In this document: positions 54,419 to 63,087 of the stretch, one piece after another | Layout: every line of letters starts with the position of its first letter | Numbering within the stretch: the stretch's first letter is position 1 | Source: JAVBJV01 sp031546815 | GTDB taxonomy: Bacteria; Pseudomonadota; Alphaproteobacteria; Acetobacterales; Acetobacteraceae | DNA length: 64,000 bases | Direction: 5' to 3' | Assembly: GCA_031546815.1 (NCBI GenBank) | Contig: JAVBJV010000011.1 | Span: 1 to 64,000, forward strand | Notes under the pieces: generated by a model | Database searches by the model: none | What the model was told of the DNA's origin: nothing | What the model saw: only the letters and a program-made list of their open reading frames with translations | Program-made: the position numbers and the translations under genes

Positions 54419-55021
54419 TCATACCGATGGCCGCTTGGCAACAGCCCAGACATAGGCCGCGCCCGAGGCCAGCGTGGTCACCGTCACCGCCCAGACCATG
54501 ATGTGAAGCAACAGCGCCGCATGCGCCCAGCCACCGATCAACCCATAGCCGCTGAACAGCAGGGCCAACGCGGCGAGCGCAATCTGCAGCAGCGTATTCA
54601 GCTTGGAAACCAGAATGGGTTTGATCAGCACGGTCTGTCCCATTACGTACAGCACCATCACGCCGCCCACGATCAGCACGTCGCGGAACACCACCAGAAT
54701 GGCCAGCCAGTCCGGCAACACATGCATGATCGCCAGCGTGACATACATGCTGACCAGCAGCGCCTTGTCCGCGATGGGGTCCAGAATGGCGCCGACCAGC
54801 GAGCGCAGTTTCCAGCGCCGCGCGATCCAGCCATCGATCCCGTCCGACACACCGGCGCCGACGAACAGCCAGAAGGCCGTTGCCAGATCGTTACGCAACA
54901 CCAGCCAGACTGCCAATGGCACTGCACATAACCGCGCAAGGGTAATGACATTCGGTACCGTGATAAGCCCGGCTTCCAGTGTCACTCTACTTTCCGGGGC
55001 AAAATCCGGACCGTCGGGCAC
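54419..55021 (-). CDS. CDP-alcohol phosphatidyltransferase (PgsA-like)
   Basis: 200 residues with several transmembrane helices. The motif DG-x2-AR-x8-G-x3-D-x3-D is complete, from Asp63 (DGWIARRW) to Asp85 (ILDPIADK). The start TVPNVITLARLCAVPLAVWLV is like phosphatidylglycerophosphate synthases and cardiolipin synthase relatives. It joins a CDP-activated lipid to an alcohol at the inner membrane. The GTG at 55021 has AAGGAGA as a strong ribosome site. Which phospholipid is made is not certain. Confidence 0.92.
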   Translation of the reverse strand: MPDGPDFAPESRVTLEAGLITVPNVITLARLCAVPLAVWLVLRNDLATAFWLFVGAGVSDGIDGWIARRWKLRSLVGAILDPIADKALLVSMYVTLAIMHVLPDWLAILVVFRDVLIVGGVMVLYVMGQTVLIKPILVSKLNTLLQIALAALALLFSGYGLIGGWAHAALLLHIMVWAVTVTTLASGAAYVWAVAKRPSV

Positions 55022-55156
55022 GCAGTTCTCCTTTTTGGCGTCTCACCAGCAGACAGGCAGTCCTTGGCCTGCTATCTGGTCGCAGAAGATCACATCCGCT
55101 ACATTCGGGCCAGCAATTTTGGCCCATGCCAACGACTTAGACCATCAGGAGCAGCC

Positions 55157-56215
55157 ATGACCAGCCTCACCTATCGCGACGCAGGGGTAGACATCGACGC
55201 CGGCGAGGCCCTGGTAGACGCCATCAAGCCGTTGGCGCGCGCCACGGACCGGCGCGGCACCATGGGCGGGCTGGGCGGCTTCGGCGCACTGTTCGACCTG
55301 AAGGCGGCCGGTTTCACCGACCCGATTCTGGTGTCCAGCACCGACGGCGTGGGCACCAAGCTGAAGATCGCCATCGAGACCGGGCTGCACAAGGGCGTCG
55401 GCATCGATCTGGTCGCCATGTGCGTGAACGACCTGGTGGTGCAAGGGGCCGAGCCGCTGTTCTTCCTCGACTATTACGCGACGGGCAAGCTCGACGTTGC
55501 CGCGGCGCGCGATGTGGTCTCGGGCATTGCCGAGGGCTGCAAACTGTCCGGCAGCGCGCTGGTCGGCGGCGAAACCGCGGAAATGCCCGGCATGTATCAG
55601 GCGGGCGACTACGATCTGGCCGGATTCTCGGTCGGCGCGGCCGATCGCGGCACGCTGCTGCCGAAGACGGTGACGCCGGGCGACGTGATCCTGGGACTGG
55701 CGTCGTCAGGTGTGCACTCGAACGGGTTCTCGCTGGTGCGGCGTGTAGTGCAGGCCAGCGGTCTGACCTGGTCCGCGCCCAGCCCGTTCGGCGGCGGCAC
55801 CCTGGCCGAGGCGCTGATGACGCCGACGCGCATTTACGTGAAGTCGGTGCTGGCCGCGCATCGCGCCGGGCTGGTGAAGGCGTGCGCGCACATCACCGGC
55901 GGCGGCCTGACTGACAATCTGCCGCGCGTGCTGCCCGACAACACCGCGGCCGAAATCGACACCGGCGCATGGACGGTCCCCGGCGTGTTCAAGTGGCTGT
56001 CGAAGACCGGCAACGTGATCCCCGACGAGATGCTGCGCGTGTTCAACTGCGGCATTGGCATGTGCGTGGTAGTTGCGGCGGAAGACGCCGACAAAGCCAC
56101 CGCAATGCTGACCGCGCAGGGTGAAACCGTATCGCGCATCGGGCAGATCGTCCCGCGCGCCAGTGCCGACGCGGCGCAGGTAAACTACGCGATGCTCGCG
56201 CATTTCATGGGCTGA
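55157..56215 (+). CDS. purM: phosphoribosylformylglycinamidine cyclo-ligase
   Basis: 352 residues. YRDAGVDIDAGEALVDAIKPL, GGFGALFDLK, VSSTDGVGTKLKIAIETG, CVNDLVVQGAEPLFFLDYYATGKL and GGETAEMPGMY are PurM blocks with the ATP-binding residues. It forms AIR in purine synthesis. AGGAG lies before the ATG at 55157. The stop overlaps purN by one base, the normal purMN arrangement. It is divergent from the CDP-alcohol transferase; the 135 bases between hold both promoters and no distinct site that I recognise. Confidence 0.97.
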   Translation: MTSLTYRDAGVDIDAGEALVDAIKPLARATDRRGTMGGLGGFGALFDLKAAGFTDPILVSSTDGVGTKLKIAIETGLHKGVGIDLVAMCVNDLVVQGAEPLFFLDYYATGKLDVAAARDVVSGIAEGCKLSGSALVGGETAEMPGMYQAGDYDLAGFSVGAADRGTLLPKTVTPGDVILGLASSGVHSNGFSLVRRVVQASGLTWSAPSPFGGGTLAEALMTPTRIYVKSVLAAHRAGLVKACAHITGGGLTDNLPRVLPDNTAAEIDTGAWTVPGVFKWLSKTGNVIPDEMLRVFNCGIGMCVVVAAEDADKATAMLTAQGETVSRIGQIVPRASADAAQVNYAMLAHFMG

Positions 56216-56868
56216 TGCCGGTGCAGAAGAAACGCTTTGCCGTGCTGATCAGCGGGCGCGGCTCGAACATGGCGGCGCTGCTGGAAGCGGCCAAGGTACC
56301 GGGTTTCCCGGCAGAACCGGTGCTGGTGCTGTCCAACATCGTGGGCGCGGCGGGCCTCGACCACGCCGCCGCACAGGGTATCCCCACCGCCACAATCCCG
56401 CATCGCGACTTCGGCCGCGACCGCGAGGCGCACGAACGCGCCATCGTCGCCGCGCTGGACGAAGCGGGGGCCGAGATCGTCTGTCTGGCCGGGTATATGC
56501 GGCTGCTGACACCCTATCTGGTGCGGCATTATGCGGGCCGGATGATCAACATCCACCCGAGCCTGCTGCCCGCCTTCCCCGGCATCGACATCCACGCGCG
56601 CGCCTTGCAGGCAGGCGTGCGTCTGCATGGCTGCACCGTGCATTTTGTGACCGATGGCATGGACGAAGGCCCGATCATTGCGCAGGCCGCCGTGCCGGTG
56701 CATGCGCACGACACAGAAGACATGCTGGCCGCCCGCGTGCTGACGCAGGAGCACATCCTGTATCCGCAAGCGCTGACCCTGCTGGCAACGGGACGCGCCC
56801 GGCTGGAGAACGACCGTTGCGTGCTGAACGCCCCATCCCCGGACATGGCGCTGCGTAATCCCGCTTGA
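56215..56868 (+). CDS. purN: phosphoribosylglycinamide formyltransferase
   Basis: 217 residues. FAVLISGRGSNMAALLEA (phosphate loop), VCLAGYMRLLTPYLV, MINIHPSLLPAFPGID (catalytic Asn-His) and HFVTDGMDEGPIIAQAAVPV (catalytic Asp) are all present. It transfers a formyl group from 10-formyl-THF to GAR. Coupled to purM by TGATG. Confidence 0.97.
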   Translation: MPVQKKRFAVLISGRGSNMAALLEAAKVPGFPAEPVLVLSNIVGAAGLDHAAAQGIPTATIPHRDFGRDREAHERAIVAALDEAGAEIVCLAGYMRLLTPYLVRHYAGRMINIHPSLLPAFPGIDIHARALQAGVRLHGCTVHFVTDGMDEGPIIAQAAVPVHAHDTEDMLAARVLTQEHILYPQALTLLATGRARLENDRCVLNAPSPDMALRNPA

Positions 56869-56923
56869 ACTGGCACGGCATGGCGTTGCAGGATCGTTGC
56901 AACAACGTTCTGGAACAGACACC

Positions 56924-57055
56924 ATGGCCCCGCTCACCGAAGAAGCCTTCACCACCGACCGCCAGCAGATGCTGCACAGCTTCTGGCGCTTTCTGGAACG
57001 CAGCGTCATCGCGGCGGTTGTGTTGTTGATCCTGATGGCCGTGTTTCTGGTGTAG
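56924..57055 (+). CDS. aa3-type cytochrome c oxidase subunit IV-like peptide
   Basis: 43 residues, too short for most gene callers. A soluble N-terminal helix (MAPLTEEAFTTDRQQMLHSFWRFLERS) and one membrane helix (VIAAVVLLILMAVFLV) match the pattern of the small alphaproteobacterial aa3 oxidase subunit IV, which lines the outside of the oxidase. No Shine-Dalgarno is obvious before the ATG. It stands 55 bases after purN and ends before a terminator, away from other cox genes, which is normal for this subunit. Confidence 0.7.
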   Translation: MAPLTEEAFTTDRQQMLHSFWRFLERSVIAAVVLLILMAVFLV

Positions 57056-57059
57056 GCAC

Positions 57060-57084
57060 GAAAAAGGGGCCGCGAGGCCCCTTT
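57060..57084. terminator. bidirectional terminator between subunit IV-like gene and ndk
   Basis: Stem AAGGGGCC (57064-57071) / GGCCCCTT (57076-57083) with a GCGA loop. The minus strand reads on into TTTTTCG, a good terminator for ndk; the plus side has only CTTT. Confidence 0.82.
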
Positions 57085-57108
57085 CCGTATCCGTTACCCA
57101 CACACCAA

Positions 57109-57531
57109 TCAGGCGTGGATTTCGCTGCCTGCAAAGAAATATGCGATTTCGATCGCGGCATTCTCGGCGCTGTCCGAACCATGCACGGAGTTGGCTTCGA
57201 TGCCTTCGGCGAACTCGGCGCGGATGGTGCCCTTGTCGGCCTTTTTCGGGTCGGTCGCGCCCATGATTTCGCGGTTGCGGGCAATGGCGTTTTCGCCTTC
57301 CAGCACCTGCACAACCACCGGGCCGGACGTCATGAACGTCACCAGATCGTTGAAGAACGGACGTTCCTTGTGCACGCCGTAGAAGGTTTCGGCCTGCGTG
57401 CGGCTCATCTGGATGCGCTTCTGCGCAACGACGCGCAGACCGGCTTCCTCGAACTTCGCGTTGATCTTGCCGGTCAGGTTACGGCGGGTAGCGTCGGGCT
57501 TCAGAATGCTGAACGTACGTTCCAGGGCCAT
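57109..57531 (-). CDS. ndk: nucleoside diphosphate kinase
   Basis: 140 residues. RTFSILKPDATRRNLTGKI at the start and the catalytic His in EANSVHGSDSAENAAIEIAYFF. It transfers the gamma-phosphate among nucleotides. AAGGA before the ATG and a terminator after the stop make it a single-gene unit. No oddities seen. Confidence 0.97.
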   Translation of the reverse strand: MALERTFSILKPDATRRNLTGKINAKFEEAGLRVVAQKRIQMSRTQAETFYGVHKERPFFNDLVTFMTSGPVVVQVLEGENAIARNREIMGATDPKKADKGTIRAEFAEGIEANSVHGSDSAENAAIEIAYFFAGSEIHA

Positions 57532-57644
57532 GGGGGCGATCCTTATCTAACAGGGAGTTTCAAAGCCGCGATTAACCCCTCTCGCCCCCCCGGGCAAGCC
57601 CCACCCCCTTTCGCCTGCGCCCGCACCTGCGTAGTAACAGCCGC

Positions 57645-59510
57645 ATGAGCCTGTTGATCATCTCGGACCTCACGCTACGCGTGGCGGGCCGCCCCTTGCT
57701 GGAAGACGCCAGCCTGACCATCAATCCCGGCCACAAGGTGGGGCTGGTCGGGCGTAATGGCGCGGGGAAATCCACCCTGTTCCGTGCCATTACCGGCGAT
57801 TTCCACCCCGACGGCGGAGAGATCCGCCTGGCCGCCCGCGCCCGCATGGCCAGCGTCTCGCAGGAGGCCCCCGCCGGCGACGCCACCCTGCTCGAGACGG
57901 TATTGGCCGCCGATACCGAACGCCTGCGCCTGTTGGCCGAGGCCGAACACGCCGCCCCCGAACGTCTGGGCGAGATCCACGACCGGCTGACCGCGATCAG
58001 CGCCGATTCCGCCCCTGCCCGTGCCGCCATCGTGCTCGACGGGCTGGGCTTTAATGCCGAGGCACAGGCACGGCCTGTGGGGTCGTTCTCGGGCGGGTGG
58101 CGGATGCGCGTGGCGCTGGCCGCGGCGCTGTTTCTGGAACCCGATCTGCTGCTGCTCGACGAACCGACCAACCATCTGGACCTTGAAGCGACGCTGTGGC
58201 TCGAGAACTGGCTGCGACGCTTTACCGGTGCGGCGCTGGTGGTCTCGCACGATCGCGGGCTGCTGGACCGGTGCGTGAATTCGATCGCACATCTCGATCG
58301 CAGCAAGATCACGCTGTATCCGGGCGGTTATGAATCGTTCGAGCGCATCCGCACCGAACGCGCCGAACAGCAGAACAAGGCCGCCGAACGCGTCTCCGCT
58401 GAACGCCAGCGTATCCAGGCCTTCGTGGATCGCTTCCGCGCCAAGGCGACAAAGGCGCGGCAGGCACAGTCCCGCCTGAAGGCGCTGGAGCGGCTGCCGG
58501 TGATCGATTCGGTGGTCGAGGATTCCACCACCCAGTTCAGCTTCCCCGAACCCGCGCAGCTCGCCCCGCCGATCCTGGCGCTGGAGCGGGTCAGCATTGG
58601 TTACGACGGTCACGCGGTGTTGAACAACCTGTCACTGCGCATCGACATGGACGACCGCATCGCACTGCTGGGCGCGAACGGCAACGGCAAGTCCACGCTG
58701 GCCAAACTGCTGGCCGGACGCATGGAGCCGATGCACGGCGAGATGCGCCGCGGGCAGAAGCTGCGTGTCGGTTACTTCGCCCAGCATCAGGCCGAGGAAC
58801 TGGTGCTGAGCGAAACCCCTCTGTACCACATCGCCCGCGCCCTGCCGCGCGCCACGCCCACTGTGTTGCGCGCGCAGATCGCCCGCTTCGGGCTGGACGC
58901 CGACAAGGCCGAGACCAAGATCAGCGCGCTGTCGGGCGGCGAGAAGGCACGGCTGCTGCTGGCATTGGCCACACGCGATGCGCCGCAGATGCTGATCCTC
59001 GACGAACCGACCAACCATCTGGACATCGATGCGCGTGAAGCATTGGTGAAGGCACTGGCCGAGTTTTCCGGCGCAGTGATCCTCATCACCCACGATCCGC
59101 ATTTCGTGGAACTGGTGGCTGACCGGTTGCTGCTGGTGGCCGATGGCGCGGTTACCAGCTTCGATGGCGACATCGACGATTATCGCACCTTCCTGATGGA
59201 ACGCGCGCGCCCGCAGGCCAAGGCCGCGGACGCCACCAACAACCGCAAGAATGAACGCCGCGAACGCGCCGACCAGCGTGCGGCACAGGCGCCGCTGCGC
59301 AAGATCGTGAAAGACGCGGAAGCTCTGATCGCCAAGCTGGCGGCCGAGAAGTTGCAACTGGAAGCGAAGCTCGCCGATCCGGCGATCTACGCCGCCAACC
59401 GCGTGGCCGAGGTAACAAAAACCAACGCCCGTCTTGCCGCCATCGCCAAAGAGACCGAAGCTGCCGAAGAGAAATGGCTTGCCGCGCACGAAGCGATGGA
59501 AGCCGAATAA
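57645..59510 (+). CDS. ABC-F family ATPase
   Basis: 621 residues, two ABC domains without membrane helices. Walker A: GRNGAGKSTLF (near 40) and GANGNGKSTLAKLL (near 345). Signatures VGSFSGGWRMR and ISALSGGEKARLLLA, each followed by a Walker B LLLLDEPTNHLDLEA or LILDEPTNHLDIDA. Between them lies the arm/linker (QNKAAERVSAERQRIQAF), and the C-terminus is a basic coiled coil. Such proteins act on the ribosome (EttA, Uup, YheS type). The subgroup is not decided. No clear ribosome site. Confidence 0.92.
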   Translation: MSLLIISDLTLRVAGRPLLEDASLTINPGHKVGLVGRNGAGKSTLFRAITGDFHPDGGEIRLAARARMASVSQEAPAGDATLLETVLAADTERLRLLAEAEHAAPERLGEIHDRLTAISADSAPARAAIVLDGLGFNAEAQARPVGSFSGGWRMRVALAAALFLEPDLLLLDEPTNHLDLEATLWLENWLRRFTGAALVVSHDRGLLDRCVNSIAHLDRSKITLYPGGYESFERIRTERAEQQNKAAERVSAERQRIQAFVDRFRAKATKARQAQSRLKALERLPVIDSVVEDSTTQFSFPEPAQLAPPILALERVSIGYDGHAVLNNLSLRIDMDDRIALLGANGNGKSTLAKLLAGRMEPMHGEMRRGQKLRVGYFAQHQAEELVLSETPLYHIARALPRATPTVLRAQIARFGLDADKAETKISALSGGEKARLLLALATRDAPQMLILDEPTNHLDIDAREALVKALAEFSGAVILITHDPHFVELVADRLLLVADGAVTSFDGDIDDYRTFLMERARPQAKAADATNNRKNERRERADQRAAQAPLRKIVKDAEALIAKLAAEKLQLEAKLADPAIYAANRVAEVTKTNARLAAIAKETEAAEEKWLAAHEAMEAE

Positions 59511-59522
59511 CCGGGGAAGATC

Positions 59523-60488
59523 ATGCTTACACGTCGCCTGCTGCTCGCCGCTTCCGCTGCTACGCCGTTCGCTGCCGTCGCGCAGGATGCTTACCCGTCG
59601 CGCACGATCCAGTTGATCATCGCCTATCCGCCGGGGGGCTCGACCGATCTGCTCGGGCGGCTGCTGATGGGCAAGCTGGCGGAGACACTGCCCGGCAGCA
59701 ACGGCGCGGTCGACAACCGCGCGGGTGGCGGCGGCATCATCGGCACACTGGCAGCGGCCATGGCGCGCCCCGATGGCTACACACTGACGATGGGGCATAA
59801 CCAGACGCATGCGTCGAACCAGTCGATGGCGATCAACCTGCCCTATCACGTGATCGACAGCTTCACGCCGATCGCCAAGGTTGCCACCGTGCACCATGCA
59901 TTGGTGGTGGCCGAGACCTCGCCATTCAGGTCGCTGGAAGACCTGATCGCCAAGGGGCGCACCGAACGCGGCGTGACATACGCATCGTCGTCGGTTGGTT
60001 CGGCCAGTCACGTGATTGCGGAAACCTTCGCGCGGCGTTCGCAAATGAACGCCACCCATGTGCCGTATCGCGGCGCGGCGCCGGCGGCGACGGACACCAT
60101 GTCGGGCGTGACGGATTTCTACGTCGCCACATGGCCGTCGGTGGTGGAACTGGTGAAGGCTGGAAAACTGCGCGCACTGGAAATCGGCGCACCCGCACGC
60201 CTGCCCGATGCGCCCGATGTGCCGACTGCGAAGGAAGCAGGTGCCGAGTTCATGGCGGTCGATGCATGGTTCGGCATCTGGGCCCCTGCCCACACACCGC
60301 GTCCGATCGCCGAAAAGCTGAGCACCGCGTTTGTCACCATGCTGGGCGACGCCGCCATCAAGCAGCAGCTGTTACAGATGGGCTTCAACGCCGATCCGCT
60401 GCCGCTGGACGCCTTCGCCGCCTTCCAGCGCGCTGAAGTGCAACGCTGGAAGGAAATGGCAGACCTGACCGGCATAAGGATGGAATAA
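59523..60488 (+). CDS. Bug family solute-binding protein (tripartite tricarboxylate transporter type)
   Basis: 321 residues. A signal peptide with RR (MLTRRLLLAASAATPFAAVA) ends before QDAYPSRTIQLIIAYPPGGSTDLLGRLL, the usual Bug start. The TctC-like domain continues with DNRAGGGGIIGTLAAA, MTMGHNQTH and DAWFGIWAPAHTPRPIAEKL. Such periplasmic proteins bind carboxylates; no TctA/TctB genes are adjacent. GGGGA precedes the ATG. It follows the ABC-F gene by 12 bases. Confidence 0.9.
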   Translation: MLTRRLLLAASAATPFAAVAQDAYPSRTIQLIIAYPPGGSTDLLGRLLMGKLAETLPGSNGAVDNRAGGGGIIGTLAAAMARPDGYTLTMGHNQTHASNQSMAINLPYHVIDSFTPIAKVATVHHALVVAETSPFRSLEDLIAKGRTERGVTYASSSVGSASHVIAETFARRSQMNATHVPYRGAAPAATDTMSGVTDFYVATWPSVVELVKAGKLRALEIGAPARLPDAPDVPTAKEAGAEFMAVDAWFGIWAPAHTPRPIAEKLSTAFVTMLGDAAIKQQLLQMGFNADPLPLDAFAAFQRAEVQRWKEMADLTGIRME

Positions 60489-60495
60489 ACCCGCC

Positions 60496-61137
60496 CTAGG
60501 GGAGCCGGAGCAGCACCGTCAGGTATCCGGCTTCCTGTGCCAGGTCGATCAGTTCGAACAGCGGGATCAGCGCCACGAACACCAGACTGTCGGCCAGGGT
60601 TTTATAAACCAGACGCAGCCGCACCTCGACAGTGGGAACGTCGTGCCATGTGGGCAGGTATGGCCCGAAGCGCGGCACGCGCTTGCAATACGCCGTGAAC
60701 GGTTCGCCAAAGATCTGCACCAACGCGGCCTCTTCGCGCTTGACCACCGGGCGGAAGATCAGCACGGCCGCTACCACAAAGATCACCGCAACAACCAGAC
60801 TGCCCGTCTGCGCACCAAGCCCTGCAGCGCCGAAGAACGAAAACATATAGAGCGGATTGCGACTGATCGAGTACGGACCTTCCGTCACCAGCTCCTTTGC
60901 TTTACGGCCGCCGATATACATCACGCACCACGCACGCCCCAGAATACAGATGGCGATCAGCACGTATCCGAAGACCTCGACGCTTTCGTGATAGGCCCCA
61001 TCCATCGGGCCGAATGTGTGGATGAACGGCAGTGCCGCCAACCCCATCGCCACGACGATAACGATGGTAAGCTTGCGCCAGAGTTGTAACGACGTCAGGC
61101 CAGACTTGATGCTGGCATAATTGGCTGGGATTGCCAT
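60496..61137 (-). CDS. isoprenylcysteine carboxyl methyltransferase-like membrane protein
   Basis: 213 residues. Four or so transmembrane segments; the C-terminal half has the ICMT/PEMT pattern: GRAWCVMYIGGRKAKELVTEGPYSISRNPLYM, then VKREEAALVQIFGEPFTAYCKRVPRFGPY. Bacterial members methylate lipids or unknown carboxylates. The C-terminus continues with a further membrane helix (LADSLVFVALIPLFELIDLA). Convergent with the Bug gene. Substrate unknown. Confidence 0.85.
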   Translation of the reverse strand: MAIPANYASIKSGLTSLQLWRKLTIVIVVAMGLAALPFIHTFGPMDGAYHESVEVFGYVLIAICILGRAWCVMYIGGRKAKELVTEGPYSISRNPLYMFSFFGAAGLGAQTGSLVVAVIFVVAAVLIFRPVVKREEAALVQIFGEPFTAYCKRVPRFGPYLPTWHDVPTVEVRLRLVYKTLADSLVFVALIPLFELIDLAQEAGYLTVLLRLP

Positions 61138-61221
61138 TTTAGAGGAAAACTTTCCTTAACTGGATACAGATGCGTATCCTCGCGAAAAGCCTACTCCCAA
61201 TTTCTTCTCCGGGAACAGTCC

Positions 61222-61668
61222 TCAGGCGGCTTTTTCCCAGCCGCGCTCGCCCTGTTTCCAGTAAGCCAGCGTGTGTCCCTCGGCCTTGGTGGCTTTCCAG
61301 CGTTGACGGGCAGCTGCTACCGAAGCCTCGTCATTACCATCGAAGATATCCAGAACCCGCTGAAATCCTGAGAGAGACGCACTGGTGCAGCCATCCAGCA
61401 GCACCAGGAATGTTGCGTTGTTCGGGTTCTCGTCGGTGGTGGTCAGCCAGACGGGTTGCAAATCTGCATGACCGGTATGATGCGACCCATGCGGCAACCA
61501 GTCGGGCTTGTTGACGGTCCACAACGCGGCATCCAGCGCTTCGACCCGCTCGTCCGACCCGCACAGCACCACCGCCCGCGCCCCATTGTCGAGCACACGG
61601 CCAAGCAACTGCGCCAGCGCATCGGCCAGTCCCGTTCGGGTCAGGTGATAGAAACCGATCTCCGCCAT
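61222..61668 (-). CDS. holC: DNA polymerase III chi subunit
   Basis: 148 residues. IGFYHLTRTGLADALAQLLGRVLDNGARAVVLCGSDERVEALDAALWT and WLPHG, then NATFLVLLDGCTSASL, are HolC features. Chi links the clamp loader to single-strand binding protein. The ATG overlaps the pepA stop (TAATG), an arrangement common in proteobacteria (pepA-holC). Confidence 0.9.
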   Translation of the reverse strand: MAEIGFYHLTRTGLADALAQLLGRVLDNGARAVVLCGSDERVEALDAALWTVNKPDWLPHGSHHTGHADLQPVWLTTTDENPNNATFLVLLDGCTSASLSGFQRVLDIFDGNDEASVAAARQRWKATKAEGHTLAYWKQGERGWEKAA

Positions 61669-63083
61669 TATGCCGTGTGCCGTTCCTCGAAAGACTGCGC
61701 CACTAACCGGTCGAGCAAACGCACCCCGAAGCCTGTGGGGCCGTTGCCCAGCACGTCGTCTGCTTCTTCTTTCGCCTCGACGCCCGCGATGTCCAGATGC
61801 ACCCACGGCGTGTCGCCGGCGAATTCGCGCAGGAAGGCGGCAGCATGGCTGGCATCGGGCAGATATTTGCCGCTCAGGCAGTTGCGCAGATCGGCGATGC
61901 TGCTGTCGATATCCTTACGCTGCTGGTCAGAGATCGGCATGCGCCAGCACTGTTCCCCGGTGGCGCGCCCCGCATCGGCAACCTGTTCGGCGAGAGGCAC
62001 ATTATTGTCGAACAGACCCGCCATGTGGTGACCAAGCGCCACGACGATGCTGCCGGTCAGCGTCGCCATATCGACCATCGCGCGCGCACCGCACACCGCG
62101 CGAGCGTGATGCAATGCATCGGCCAGTACCAGGCGGCCTTCAGCATCCGTGTCGACCACTTCCACCGTCTTGCCCGACGCTGTGTAGAGAACATCGCCGG
62201 GCCGATAGGCCGCGCCATCCAGCGCGTTCTCGGCCAGCGCCAGCACCGCCACGGCCGATGCGGAGGACTGGCGCAATGCCAGTGTCAGCAGCGCGCCTGC
62301 GCATGCCGCAGCACCCGCCATGTCGGCGCGCATGTCCCACATCCCCTCGGCCGGCTTCACACAGATACCGCCCGTGTCGAACGTGATCCCCTTGCCCACA
62401 AAGGCAACCGGGGCCGCTTTATCCGTGCCGTTCCAGCGCAGCACTGCAAGCGCGGGTGGATGTTCGCTGCCCTGCCCCACGGCCAGCAGCGCGCCGTAGC
62501 CCAGCTTGCGCAATTCGTCAGCATTCAGCACGTCCAGCGTCACGCCGTGCTTTCTCAGCTTGCCCACTTGCCGGATGAACATCTGCGGCGTCAGTTCGTT
62601 CGCGGGCAACGCCACGAGTTCGCGCGCGAAGGTCACGCCCTTCAGCACCGCACGCTCGGCCCGCCAGGCGACGTCGAACGCGTGGATGTCTTCCGTCAGC
62701 ACGTCGATCTGCTTCAGCTTCGGGGCAATCTTGTCCTTGCTCGTCCGGTTGGCGGGCATGCGCCATGCACGCAGCACAATTGCACCCACCAGTCGCGCAA
62801 CCTGCGCATCTGTCAGGCCGTGTGCATCCACCGTGATGCGCTTGCACCGCCGCAGGGCCTCGGGCACTGCGGCCCCGGCGCGCACAACATCCGCATCGCT
62901 GCCCAGCCCCACCAGCACAACGCGCATGTCGTGCATATACGCATCGCACACCTGGCCGGACTTGCCCGAGAAACACGCGGCTTCAGCCGCCGCGCGCATC
63001 TCGTCCAGGATGGGGGCGCCCTCAGCTACGGGGACGACGAACGCATCCGTCGACCCCACATGCGCAACAGCGCTGACCTTCAC
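61668..63083 (-). CDS. M17 leucyl aminopeptidase, divergent copy
   Basis: 471 residues. An N-terminal regulatory domain, then the catalytic M17 core: VAFVGKGITFDTGGICVKPAEGMWDMRADMAGAA and VVDTDAEGRLVLADALHHA. The metal ligands Asp, Glu and the Lys in CVKP are kept, but two positions differ from the usual NTDAEGRL (here Asp first) and MKxDM (here MRADM). The GTG at 63083 follows GAGGA. It trims N-terminal residues from peptides. A tandem paralogue lies immediately upstream. Confidence 0.9.
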   Translation of the reverse strand: MKVSAVAHVGSTDAFVVPVAEGAPILDEMRAAAEAACFSGKSGQVCDAYMHDMRVVLVGLGSDADVVRAGAAVPEALRRCKRITVDAHGLTDAQVARLVGAIVLRAWRMPANRTSKDKIAPKLKQIDVLTEDIHAFDVAWRAERAVLKGVTFARELVALPANELTPQMFIRQVGKLRKHGVTLDVLNADELRKLGYGALLAVGQGSEHPPALAVLRWNGTDKAAPVAFVGKGITFDTGGICVKPAEGMWDMRADMAGAAACAGALLTLALRQSSASAVAVLALAENALDGAAYRPGDVLYTASGKTVEVVDTDAEGRLVLADALHHARAVCGARAMVDMATLTGSIVVALGHHMAGLFDNNVPLAEQVADAGRATGEQCWRMPISDQQRKDIDSSIADLRNCLSGKYLPDASHAAAFLREFAGDTPWVHLDIAGVEAKEEADDVLGNGPTGFGVRLLDRLVAQSFEERHTA

Positions 63084-63087
63084 AGCA

